Assembly (NCBI GenBank): GCA_003978455.1
Contig: QNZT01000082.1
Coordinates: 1-7,136 of the forward strand
Length of the DNA stretch: 7,136 bases
Origin: Sulfurospirillum sp.
Lineage (GTDB): Bacteria; Campylobacterota; Campylobacteria; Campylobacterales; QNZT01
Reading direction: 5' to 3'
The notes below the pieces were generated by a model, which was not told the origin of the DNA, did not search any database, and was given only the letters and a program-made list of their open reading frames with translations. Within the stretch, counting starts at the first letter, position 1; the number at the start of each line of letters is the position of its first letter. The position numbers and the translations under genes are program-made. Shown here one piece after another: positions 1 to 5,985 of the stretch.

Positions 1-701
1 ACCATATCACCGAATTGCGCGACGACCTCCGAGAGTGCGGGTATCTTCTGACAAAAGGCGAGCAGGGGATCCTCCTCCTGCCGTACTGCGCCAAACCGAG
101 AGACGAAACTGTCGATATCGCTGATAACTTCGGCATTGCCTTCATGAAGCAGTTTCCACGTTCCCCTGCTCTCCCCCAGCCTGTGCGGCAGGACATAGAT
201 CTTTTTGCCCAGTTCGACGGCGATCTCGGCACTGCGCATCGTGCCGCTGTTCTCATCCGCTTCGGAAACGATCAGAAAATCCCCCAGTGCCACGACGATA
301 CGGTTGCGTACGACAAAGCTGTAGCGGGTCACTTTGGTACCCGCTTCGTACTCGCTCAGCGCCAGCCCCTTCTCGAAAATAGAGCCGATCAGCCGCTGAT
401 TTACTTTGGGATAGACGATATCCAGAGAATTCGCCATCACCGCAATCGTCGAAGGCATCGCCCCCCGATGCGCCAGCGCATCGACACCCATCGCGGCACC
501 GCTGACCACCGCATAACCGATAGCGGAAAATCTCTGCGCCAGCTGCATCGTCATCTCTTTGGTATAGGCGCAGGGTTTGCGTGTTCCCACTATCGAGACC
601 GCAGGCTTTTCGAGCAGGGAGAGATCACCTTTGTAAAAGAGCCTCTGTGGCACATCCGCCAAGATCTGCAACTTTTCGGGAATTTTGGAGATACGCTGCA
701 T
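1..701 (-). CDS. dprA: DNA-processing protein DprA, C-terminus cut by window edge
   Basis: DprA binds incoming single-stranded DNA in the cytoplasm and loads RecA during natural transformation. The frame reads from ATG at 701-699 without a stop to the left edge, giving 233 complete codons. The Rossmann-like core is clear: SIVGTRKP at residues 36-43, VVSGAAMGVDALAHRG at 65-80, TIAVMANSLDIVYP at 85-98, then a SEYEAGT segment near 116-122, RNRIVVALGD at 132-141 and ENSGTMRSAEIA at 150-161. These match the nucleotide/ssDNA-binding motifs of the family. The end (SRGTWKLLHEGNAEV, about 178-192) matches the close of the Rossmann domain, so only a short C-terminal domain should be missing; epsilonproteobacterial DprA is typically near 260 residues. 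The start codon shares one base with the stop of the upstream deacetylase gene (TGATG), suggesting translational coupling. In H. pylori the next gene is ruvX/yqgF; that cannot be checked here. Confidence 0.95.
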   Translation of the reverse strand, partial: MQRISKIPEKLQILADVPQRLFYKGDLSLLEKPAVSIVGTRKPCAYTKEMTMQLAQRFSAIGYAVVSGAAMGVDALAHRGAMPSTIAVMANSLDIVYPKVNQRLIGSIFEKGLALSEYEAGTKVTRYSFVVRNRIVVALGDFLIVSEADENSGTMRSAEIAVELGKKIYVLPHRLGESRGTWKLLHEGNAEVISDIDSFVSRFGAVRQEEDPLLAFCQKIPALSEVVAQFGDM

Positions 702-1765
702 CAGTACAACTTGTCGATCGTGACGACCTCTACCCCTTTGAGTAGCGGTTTCGCCTGCTTCAGCGCCTCAAAGGTCGTCGGTTTCGGATGACAGATAGCG
801 ATCGCCTGTTTATGGGCTTTTGCATACGCCACCGCCTCTTTGAGCTGGTTCAGAACTGATGGTACACTATCTTCGTTGTCCAGAAATACATTGCGTTCCA
901 GTACTTTTCGGTGAAAAAGCTTCGCCATTTCGCGTGCTTTTGTCGCTGCCGAGGTACGGCTATCCACAAAAGGGATACCAAACTCCCCCAGTGCGCAAAA
1001 AAGCTTATCCATCGCTTCCAAGTCGGAGGTAAATTTACTCCCGGTGTGGTTGTTGATGGCGGTAAGGCGTGGAAAATCGGCTTTGATATCGGCAATCCTC
1101 TGCTTGATCGTCCGGAGTGAATCACCGGTAAACAGGGTATTCTCTTCAGGAGAGGAGAAGTGGTACGCTTCCATCGGCATATGGATCATGAAAGTATGAA
1201 ACATCCGTGCGATCTCCTGCGTATCGGGATGATCTGAGGTGACTGGAAAGATAGAGGGTGTCACGGGGAAAGGGAGTTGGCGTATCATCTCCCCCTCTTC
1301 AACAGAACGTATATCATCCATGATGATCACCAGATAGGGTTTGTGCGGTTTCAACACTTTATGGGGAACTTTTTTCGGCTCAGGCTTGAGTGACGGTTTT
1401 GGCAATGTGATCTCTCCGACAGGCTGCCGACACCTGGAGACAAACTTTTTTGCCGCTGCACGGCTCTGGTTTTGCTCCTCTTTTTTCATCTCACGGGCAT
1501 GGATAAAGTCCATAATCTCAGAGGCAACATTTTTATATTTCTGATCCAGCGTGGTGTTTGACTCATGAAAGAGTGCCTGGATGCGGGAGACAGAAGTATC
1601 GTTTGTCTCGGTAGCTGAAGAGGATGTCGTCGCAGCAACAGAAGGGTGTAGTGCTTTCACGGCAGTCCGAGAAGTCTTATACTCTACATAAGCACGTATC
1701 AGCAGTAGCAAGAGGGAGAGTACCAACAATACTGTCAGTACTATTCTCAGAAGCAGTGAGCTCAT
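701..1765 (-). CDS. Membrane-anchored divergent polysaccharide deacetylase family protein
   Basis: This 354-residue protein belongs to the divergent polysaccharide deacetylase (YibQ-like) family, a distant relative of NodB/CE4 carbohydrate deacetylases. Residues 3-28 form a Leu/Val-rich membrane segment, followed by a Ser/Thr- and Lys-rich linker to about 140, so the catalytic part should lie in the periplasm. The domain runs from about 143 to the end. It has the metal-site-like pair at D150-D151 (VIIMDDIRS), HMPMEA at 195-200, INNHTGSKF at 237-245, FVDSRTSA at 266-273, VFLDN at 293-297 and AICHPKP at 323-329. These conserved Asp/His positions suggest a hydrolase acting on an envelope glycan, but the substrate of this family is not established. 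The gene overlaps minE upstream by four bases (ATGA, 1762-1765) and dprA downstream by one base. A gene of this type beside dprA is common in Campylobacterota. Confidence 0.88.
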   Translation of the reverse strand: MSSLLLRIVLTVLLVLSLLLLLIRAYVEYKTSRTAVKALHPSVAATTSSSATETNDTSVSRIQALFHESNTTLDQKYKNVASEIMDFIHAREMKKEEQNQSRAAAKKFVSRCRQPVGEITLPKPSLKPEPKKVPHKVLKPHKPYLVIIMDDIRSVEEGEMIRQLPFPVTPSIFPVTSDHPDTQEIARMFHTFMIHMPMEAYHFSSPEENTLFTGDSLRTIKQRIADIKADFPRLTAINNHTGSKFTSDLEAMDKLFCALGEFGIPFVDSRTSAATKAREMAKLFHRKVLERNVFLDNEDSVPSVLNQLKEAVAYAKAHKQAIAICHPKPTTFEALKQAKPLLKGVEVVTIDKLY

Positions 1766-2010
1766 TTAGTATCTAGCTGGATCTCGATTTCAAGCATATC
1801 TATGTTTTGGTTGTTCTCGGTTTTGATGTTGATATCTTTGACTTGCGTGTATTTTTTGATCACTTCAAGCAGATCCATCTTCAGGTCATCCAGATAGGGT
1901 ACAGCACAGTCTGCCCTTTCATGTGCAAGCATGATCGTCAGACGATCTCTCGCTTTGCTGGCGGAAGATGTATCTTTTTTCGTACCGAAAAACCTCTCAA
2001 ACAGCGTCAT
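1762..2010 (-). CDS. minE: Cell division topological specificity factor MinE
   Basis: MinE stimulates the MinD ATPase and drives Min oscillation, which keeps FtsZ rings away from the poles. The protein is 82 residues, a usual MinE length. The N-terminal MTLFERFF resembles the membrane-contacting segment of MinE. Residues 17-33 (ASKARDRLTIMLAHERA) match the MinD-activating alpha/beta segment, with the typical K/R-x-RL pattern and hydrophobic run. Residues 38-55 (PYLDDLKMDLLEVIKKY) and the beta strand at about 70-79 (IDMLEIEIQL) match the dimerising topological-specificity domain. Its ATG overlaps the minD stop (ATGA, 2007-2010), and its own TGA overlaps the deacetylase start. Identification rests on both the motifs and the position directly after minD. 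Confidence 0.96.
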   Translation of the reverse strand: MTLFERFFGTKKDTSSASKARDRLTIMLAHERADCAVPYLDDLKMDLLEVIKKYTQVKDINIKTENNQNIDMLEIEIQLDTK

Positions 2011-2807
2011 CCGAATATCCTTTTGAGCAGACCTTTCTTCTCCGTTATATCCATAAATGGTACATCCTCGCCCAGAATACGTTTCGCAATGTTTTTGTAT
2101 GCCTGAGAAGCCGGTGATTTTTCAGCATAGTAGACAGGTTCCCCCTCGTTGGTAGAGGTGATGATATGCTCATCTTCAGGGATAATACCGATCAGAGGCA
2201 ATGCAAGGATACTCAAAACATCTTCGACATTTAACATCTGCCCTTTATCGACCATCCCCTGTTTGATACGGTTGATCACAACATGCTTGACCACTTCACC
2301 GCCCGCTTTCGCCTTCTCGCTTTTTGCATCGATGATCCCGATCACACGGTCGGCATCTCTGACTGCGGAGACATCCGGTGTCGAGACGATAAGCGCACGA
2401 TCCGCCATAAAGATGGAGTGTTCAAAACCGCTCTCGATACCGGCAGGAGAGTCGAGTATGATGATATCGAACTCGTTTTTCAGATCTTCCAGCAGCTTCG
2501 CTACCTTTTCCCGATCAAGTACGTTTTTGTCACTTGTCTGTGATGCGGGAAGAAAGAAGAGATTTTTAGCTCTCTTATCATGAATAAGTGCCTGGGAGAG
2601 GTTACATCTGCCTTCCATGACATCGATAACATCATAGACGATACGGTTTTCAAGTCCGAGAATCATATCGAGGTTTCTCAGTCCGATATCGAAATCGACC
2701 GCAACAACTTTTTTACCGGCATGTGCCAGTCCGACCGCCAGATTGGCGGAGAGGGTGGACTTCCCTACTCCTCCTTTACCCGATGTGACAGTGATAACTT
2801 CTCCCAT
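2007..2807 (-). CDS. minD: Septum-site-determining ATPase MinD
   Basis: MinD is a deviant-Walker-A ATPase that dimerises with ATP on the inner membrane, recruits MinC and is released by MinE. The 266-residue protein has the complete signature: Walker A SGKGGVGKST at 9-18 (signature Lys11, catalytic Lys16), the switch I region VDFDIGLRNLDMILG at 37-51 with Asp40, and the Walker B/switch II segment IIILDSPAGIE at 115-125. The C-terminal ten residues (KKGLLKRIFG) form the expected amphipathic membrane-targeting helix. A good Shine-Dalgarno sequence (AGAGGTAGGA, about 2811-2820 on the minus strand) lies in the 12-base gap after ilvC. minC is not upstream as it is in E. coli; its place is taken by ilvC, as in H. 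pylori, so MinC must be encoded elsewhere if present. Confidence 0.98.
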   Translation of the reverse strand: MGEVITVTSGKGGVGKSTLSANLAVGLAHAGKKVVAVDFDIGLRNLDMILGLENRIVYDVIDVMEGRCNLSQALIHDKRAKNLFFLPASQTSDKNVLDREKVAKLLEDLKNEFDIIILDSPAGIESGFEHSIFMADRALIVSTPDVSAVRDADRVIGIIDAKSEKAKAGGEVVKHVVINRIKQGMVDKGQMLNVEDVLSILALPLIGIIPEDEHIITSTNEGEPVYYAEKSPASQAYKNIAKRILGEDVPFMDITEKKGLLKRIFG

Positions 2808-2819
2808 ACTTCCTACCTC

Positions 2820-3842
2820 TTAGTTTTTGTCTTGGTCGATGATTTTATTGGCGGTGATCCAAGGCATCATCTCTCTGAGTTTGTTTCCTGTCTGCTCGAT
2901 CAACGACGCTTTTGCATTGTTTCTCTCTGCATTCATACGCGGATAACCAGTCATACCCTCAAGTACGAAATCTTTGGCGAACTGACCGTTTTGAATCTCT
3001 TTGAGAATCTCTTTCATCGCTTTTTTACTCTCTTCGTTGATGACGCGCGGTCCGCTGACATAGTCGCCGTACTCAGCCGTATTGGAGATAGAGTATCTCA
3101 TGTTGGCGATACCGCCCTCATACATCAGATCGACGATCAGCTTCAGTTCATGAAGACACTCGAAATATGCCATCTCAGGAGCGTAACCCGCTTCGGTCAG
3201 TGTCTCGAAACCCGCCTGAACCAGCGCTGTCGCACCGCCGCAAAGCACTGCCTGCTCACCGAAAAGATCTGTCTCTGTCTCGTCTTTGAACGTCGTATGG
3301 ATAATCCCCGTTCTGCCGCCGCCGATAGCACTCGCATAACTTTTTGCCAGTTCCAGAGCATTGCCGCTTGCATCCTGTGCTACTGCTACAAGATCAGGAA
3401 TACCGCCGCCCTTGACAAACTCGCTTCTTACTGTATGCCCGGGTGCTTTGGGTGCCACCATGATACAATCGATCCCCTCCGGCGGGATGATCTGACCGTA
3501 ATGGATATTGAAACCGTGACCGAATGCGATGGTGTCGCCTTTGTCCAGATTCGGCGCAATCTCGTTTTTGAAAATAGCAGACTGTATCTCGTCAGGGAGC
3601 AGAATCATAATCACATTTGCCGCTTTTGTCGCTTCCGCTACACTCATGACATCAAACCCTTTGGCTGCCGCTTTGCCCCATGAACTGCCACCCTCTTTCA
3701 GACCGACGATCACTTCGACACCGCTGTCTCTGAGGTTTTCCGCATGGGCATGTCCCTGGCTTCCGAAACCGATCATCGCTACTTTTTTGCTTTTGATGAT
3801 ATTCAAATCACAATCATTATCATAATATACAGTAATTGCCAT
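2820..3842 (-). CDS. ilvC: Ketol-acid reductoisomerase (class I, NADP-dependent)
   Basis: IlvC carries out the Mg2+-dependent alkyl migration and NAD(P)H reduction of acetolactate/acetohydroxybutyrate, the second shared step of valine and isoleucine synthesis. At 340 residues it is a class I (short) enzyme. The N-terminal Rossmann domain carries GFGSQGHAHAENLRDSG at 25-41, followed by the cofactor-specificity loop GLKEGGSSWGKA at 47-58; the Ser pair suggests NADPH use. FGHGFNIHYG at 107-116 contains the active-site His109. The C-terminal knotted domain has the metal ligands in ETDLFGEQ (Asp192, Glu196) and FECLHELKLI (Glu228, Glu232), followed by YSISNTAEYGD at 250-260. No key residue is missing. 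An AAGGAA Shine-Dalgarno element lies about ten bases before the ATG. It heads the minD-minE-deacetylase-dprA cluster and may be cotranscribed with it. Confidence 0.98.
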   Translation of the reverse strand: MAITVYYDNDCDLNIIKSKKVAMIGFGSQGHAHAENLRDSGVEVIVGLKEGGSSWGKAAAKGFDVMSVAEATKAANVIMILLPDEIQSAIFKNEIAPNLDKGDTIAFGHGFNIHYGQIIPPEGIDCIMVAPKAPGHTVRSEFVKGGGIPDLVAVAQDASGNALELAKSYASAIGGGRTGIIHTTFKDETETDLFGEQAVLCGGATALVQAGFETLTEAGYAPEMAYFECLHELKLIVDLMYEGGIANMRYSISNTAEYGDYVSGPRVINEESKKAMKEILKEIQNGQFAKDFVLEGMTGYPRMNAERNNAKASLIEQTGNKLREMMPWITANKIIDQDKN

Positions 3843-3872
3843 ATTCCATATTCCTTGTTTAAAATGTAAGCG

Positions 3873-3878
3873 ATTTTA
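3873..3878 (-). promoter_or_regulatory. Candidate -10 element for ilvC
   Basis: In the 68-base gap upstream of ilvC, the minus strand reads TAAAAT at 3878-3873, preceded directly by TTG. It would place a start site about 25-30 bases before the ilvC ATG. No convincing -35 hexamer is visible, which is common in Campylobacterota promoters. The match is short and lies in AT-rich DNA, so read-through from the upstream gene is an alternative. Confidence 0.3.
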
Positions 3879-3910
3879 CAACAAGATTACTTTAGCAACG
3901 AACGCTCTTT

Positions 3911-4348
3911 TTAAAAGAACTTTTTGCGGGTTTGCAGGATAGTTTGCGCATTCAGAGGAAGAGATGAATTGATTGTCGATTCACCTTTTTTGATGTTTTT
4001 TACAGGATTTTCGGAGATATGTAAAATGTAATTTTTGGCGTTTTCGGACAATACAAAAGCATCCGGCACATATCTGTGTATTTTTCGCAACATCGCTTTT
4101 TCATAGCGGGGGTTGCTGACCACTATCACTTTTGTTATCTCTCCTTCATGATAACACCAGAGCGGGAAGCGTTTCATACGACGAAGCAGTGCATCGATAC
4201 TCTCTTTTTTCTTCAACGCAGCAATCTGTACATACAATCGATCAGGTGTCAGACTTTCTCTATTTATAGTATAAGCAGAAAGATTCGCACATATATACGC
4301 TTGTATACATATAATAGCAATGATCCTGCGACTCATATTTTTTCTCAT
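3911..4348 (-). CDS. Small secreted protein with SPOR-like segment, function unknown
   Basis: I do not recognise this gene by name. The chosen start is ATG at 4348-4346, preceded by AGAGAAGG with four bases of spacing, giving 145 residues. An in-frame TTG at 4381 is less likely, and a second ATG four codons in is possible. Residues 1-25 look like a Sec signal peptide: MRKNMSRR, then a hydrophobic IIAIICIQAYIC stretch and LSA before YT, a plausible signal peptidase I site. Residues 38-100 resemble a SPOR domain in layout: LYVQIAALKKKESIDALLRR at the start, a VIVVSNPRYEKAMLRKI stretch in the middle and VPDAFVL at the end. SPOR domains bind glycan-stripped septal peptidoglycan, so an envelope role is plausible, though this is inferred from pattern only. 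The C-terminal 45 residues are basic and unassigned. It sits 68 bp upstream of ilvC on the same strand and diverges from the repeat-protein gene. Confidence 0.72.
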   Translation of the reverse strand: MRKNMSRRIIAIICIQAYICANLSAYTINRESLTPDRLYVQIAALKKKESIDALLRRMKRFPLWCYHEGEITKVIVVSNPRYEKAMLRKIHRYVPDAFVLSENAKNYILHISENPVKNIKKGESTINSSLPLNAQTILQTRKKFF

Positions 4349-4384
4349 GAAACCTTCTCTTTGTACAATCTGATTTAGCAAATC

Positions 4385-4392
4385 ATAATATA
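4385..4392 (-). promoter_or_regulatory. Candidate -10 region for the SPOR-like gene
   Basis: On the minus strand the bases TATATTAT (4392-4385) offer two overlapping -10-like hexamers, TATATT and TATTAT, about 40 bases before the chosen ATG at 4348. No recognisable -35 is present at the expected distance. In such AT-rich DNA this is only a weak prediction. Confidence 0.3.
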
Positions 4393-4457
4393 CCTTGACT
4401 TAATAGAGCGATTTTTTTGCTACATTAGAGTAGTATAAGAAAAAAAAGAGATTGATA

Positions 4458-4472
4458 TTAATCTTAGATTAA
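4458..4472. promoter_or_regulatory. Perfect 15-bp palindrome, candidate operator
   Basis: TTAATCT-T-AGATTAA has two perfect 7-base arms around one central base. It lies in the intergenic region between the divergent SPOR-like and repeat-protein genes. Its centre is about 68 bases before the predicted start site of the repeat gene, a position used by activators. The protein that would bind it cannot be named from sequence; chance in AT-rich DNA is a real alternative. Confidence 0.35.
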
Positions 4473-4497
4473 ATAAAATAATTGTATTATTTTTTAA

Positions 4498-4526
4498 TTG
4501 CTATTAGATTTTTTAATCAGTATAAT
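4498..4526 (+). promoter_or_regulatory. Sigma-70-type promoter of the repeat-protein gene
   Basis: A consensus -10 hexamer TATAAT at 4521-4526 is spaced 17 bases from a -35-like TTGCTA at 4498-4503 (four of six consensus bases). Transcription would start near 4533, leaving a leader of about 25 bases before the ATG at 4558. The leader contains the Shine-Dalgarno sequence and little else, so no riboswitch fits. This placement argues against translation from the in-frame TTG at 4498. Confidence 0.7.
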
Positions 4527-4546
4527 CAGCATACCCAAAAAAATTC

Positions 4547-4552
4547 AAGGAG
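4547..4552 (+). promoter_or_regulatory. Shine-Dalgarno AAGGAG that fixes the start at 4558
   Basis: AAGGAG is followed by five A-rich bases and ATG at 4558. This near-perfect ribosome binding site, directly ahead of a codon that opens a typical signal peptide, decides the start over the in-frame TTG 60 bases upstream. Confidence 0.85.
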
Positions 4553-4557
4553 AAAAA

Positions 4558-5937
4558 ATGAAAGTTTACAAATTATCAACTGTAGTTGCTCTATCATTGA
4601 TCGCAGCGTCAAGTTCGTTAACTGCAGAGGCAGTGGAGTCCAGCATTATACCAAATGCACAACCAGGTGAGTGTTATGCAAAAGCACTGATCCCCGCAAA
4701 GTTTGAAACACATACAGAAAAAGTACTTGTCAAAGAGGCAAGCGAAAAACTGCAAATTATACCCGCACAGTTTGGCACAAACACTCAGAAGGTACTGGTA
4801 AAAGAGGCTTCTGAAAAATTAAGTGTCATTCCTGCAACATTTAAAAATATTTCAGAAAAAGTCCAGATTCGTGATGAAGAGGTTTTCTGGAGAACAAGTC
4901 TTAAAAACCGTATTCCTGTCAGCCCTGAGATCCTTGCTGCCGCAAAAGCGGGTGGCGCACCTATAGACAGCCTCAATCCCGGCGAGTGTGTCAGAGAGTA
5001 TTTTCAGCCTGCTAAATATACAACACAGACAGAGACATATGTTCGAAAAGAGGGATATGACAAACTGAAAATCATCCCTGCAAAATATGAATATGTAGAA
5101 GAGAAAGTACTTGTCAAAGAGCCATATCAGAAACTTGTCAAAGTACCGGCAGTTTATGATACTGTAACAGAGAGAGTACTTGTCGAACCTGAAAAGACAC
5201 TCTGGAAAAAATCACAGTGTAACGGTACAGACGACTGTGGCGTTATGTGTCTGGTAACAACACCTGCAAGATACAAAACAGTCACCAAAAGAGTGGTCAA
5301 GACACCTCCTACAACCAAAACAATCGAAGTACCGGCAGTATACAAAACAATCAAAGTCAGAAAACTTGTTGAACCTGCACGTGTAGTGAAAGTACCTGTT
5401 CCGGAGCAAACAGCGACATATACCAAAACTGCTAAAGTCTCTGATCCTGTATTTACATGGGCAAAAGTCGGTGGTGCAAAACCTGCCGGTTACCAGTACA
5501 CCGGTCATCAGATCTGTAAACTTGCACGTCCGGCAGCGTACAAAACGCTTACCAGAACTGTTGTCGAGACACCTGCATCTACAAAATCTGTTGAAATTCC
5601 GGCAGTTTACAAGCCAATCACTGTTACAACAGTTGTCAAGCCTGCTGAAGTCAAAAGAGTTGAAATTCCGGCAGTTTACAACCAGGTTACAAAACGTGAA
5701 ATGGTTTCACCAAGTCAAGTTGTATGGAAACGTGTTGTTTGTAAATCAAGCATCACAAGCAGTACAATTATTGAATTGCAAAGAAAACTTAAAGAGCTCG
5801 GTTTTTATCATGGACCACTTGACGGTATCGTCGGTAGTCAGACAAGAGCTGCTGTCAAGGCATACCAGAAACAAAATGGACTTCCTGTCGGTGGTATCAC
5901 TTATCAGGTACTTAAAGCGCTTGGTATCACAAGATAA
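4558..5937 (+). CDS. Secreted tandem-repeat protein with C-terminal peptidoglycan-binding domain
   Basis: I know no gene name for this 459-residue protein. Residues 1-25 form a Sec signal peptide (MKVYKLSTVVALSLIAASSS, cleavage probably after LTA or AEA). Residues 36-390 hold four modules, each with a Cys near its start and a Trp at its end: C39-W111, C144-W216, C231-W301 and C320-W390. Each module contains three units at 23-residue pitch around a (V/I)PAxY/F core followed by a TxxVLVK-like strand. Residues 402-457 match the PG_binding_1 fold, with STIIELQRKLKELGF, GPLDGIVGSQTRAAVKAYQK and NGLPVGGIT. The protein is probably periplasmic or surface-associated and attached to peptidoglycan, with the repeats as a spacer, adhesion or scaffold region; that role is inference. 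Similar repeats occur in uncharacterised proteobacterial peptidoglycan-binding proteins as I recall. It is monocistronic, with its own promoter, and converges on a response regulator gene. Confidence 0.9.
   Translation: MKVYKLSTVVALSLIAASSSLTAEAVESSIIPNAQPGECYAKALIPAKFETHTEKVLVKEASEKLQIIPAQFGTNTQKVLVKEASEKLSVIPATFKNISEKVQIRDEEVFWRTSLKNRIPVSPEILAAAKAGGAPIDSLNPGECVREYFQPAKYTTQTETYVRKEGYDKLKIIPAKYEYVEEKVLVKEPYQKLVKVPAVYDTVTERVLVEPEKTLWKKSQCNGTDDCGVMCLVTTPARYKTVTKRVVKTPPTTKTIEVPAVYKTIKVRKLVEPARVVKVPVPEQTATYTKTAKVSDPVFTWAKVGGAKPAGYQYTGHQICKLARPAAYKTLTRTVVETPASTKSVEIPAVYKPITVTTVVKPAEVKRVEIPAVYNQVTKREMVSPSQVVWKRVVCKSSITSSTIIELQRKLKELGFYHGPLDGIVGSQTRAAVKAYQKQNGLPVGGITYQVLKALGITR
4663..5727 (+). repeat. 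Coding tandem repeats: four modules of three 23-residue units
   Basis: Module limits from the first Cys-containing motif to the closing Trp are about 4663-4890, 4978-5205, 5248-5460 and 5515-5727. Proline of the PA core falls at residues 46/69/92, 151/174/197, 236/259/282 and 325/348/371, a strict pitch of 23 residues (69 bases). The third unit of module 3 is degenerate (VPVPEQTATY). DNA copies are mostly diverged, but a 23-base identical stretch (GTTGAAATTCCGGCAGTTTA plus CAA) occurs at 5590-5612 and again at 5659-5681. The repeats are therefore old at protein level with some recent or conserved nucleotide identity. Confidence 0.9.
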
Positions 5938-5954
5938 GCATACACACTTACAAC

Positions 5955-5985
5955 TTCATGAAGTAGCCTCCGGGCTACTCATGAA
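5955..5985. terminator. Hairpin between convergent genes, possible bidirectional terminator
   Basis: TTCATGAAGTAGCC (5955-5968) pairs with GGCTACTCATGAA (5973-5985) through 13 base pairs with one bulged A and a four-base loop TCCG. It lies 18 bases after the repeat-protein stop and overlaps the last codons and stop (5975-5977) of the minus-strand response regulator. Neither strand carries a proper run of T after the stem, so it is not a textbook intrinsic terminator. Its position between two convergent 3' ends still favours a transcript-end or RNA-protecting role. Confidence 0.5.

Noticed and set aside
15..791. Long open frame on the plus strand opposite dprA
   Set aside because: The minus strand encodes clear DprA motifs across the same bases; the plus-strand product has no recognisable motif and reflects codon bias in GC-richer DNA.
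2580..3683. Long plus-strand open frame of about 367 codons opposite ilvC and the start of minD
   Set aside because: It is fully antisense to IlvC and MinD, which are unmistakable. Its product is Cys/His/Arg-rich without domain character.
3897..3922. Possible terminator at the end of the SPOR-like gene
   Set aside because: GTTCTT/AAGAGC can pair over a short A/T loop around 3904-3920, but the stem is weak, overlaps the coding end and has no T tract after it.
4349..4381. Extension of the SPOR-like protein to a TTG at 4381
   Set aside because: The ATG at 4348 has AGAGAAGG at good spacing and opens directly onto a basic signal-peptide n-region; the extension would bury it.
4395..4426. TTGACT at 4395-4400 with TACATT at 4421-4426 as a plus-strand promoter
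   Set aside because: The 20-base spacing is too long and the -10 is poor; the TTGCTA-17-TATAAT promoter nearer the gene is far better.
4498..4557. N-terminal extension of the repeat protein from an in-frame TTG
   Set aside because: The TTG lies within the -35 element of a good promoter, and a strong AAGGAG plus signal peptide mark the ATG at 4558.
5154..5508. Minus-strand open frames within the repeat gene
   Set aside because: Valine/threonine-rich products are the antisense image of the repeats, with no start signal and no known motif.
4663..5727. Repeat array as CRISPR or a mobile element
   Set aside because: The repeats are in-frame coding units with diverged DNA, contiguous in one protein, without spacers or terminal inverted repeats.
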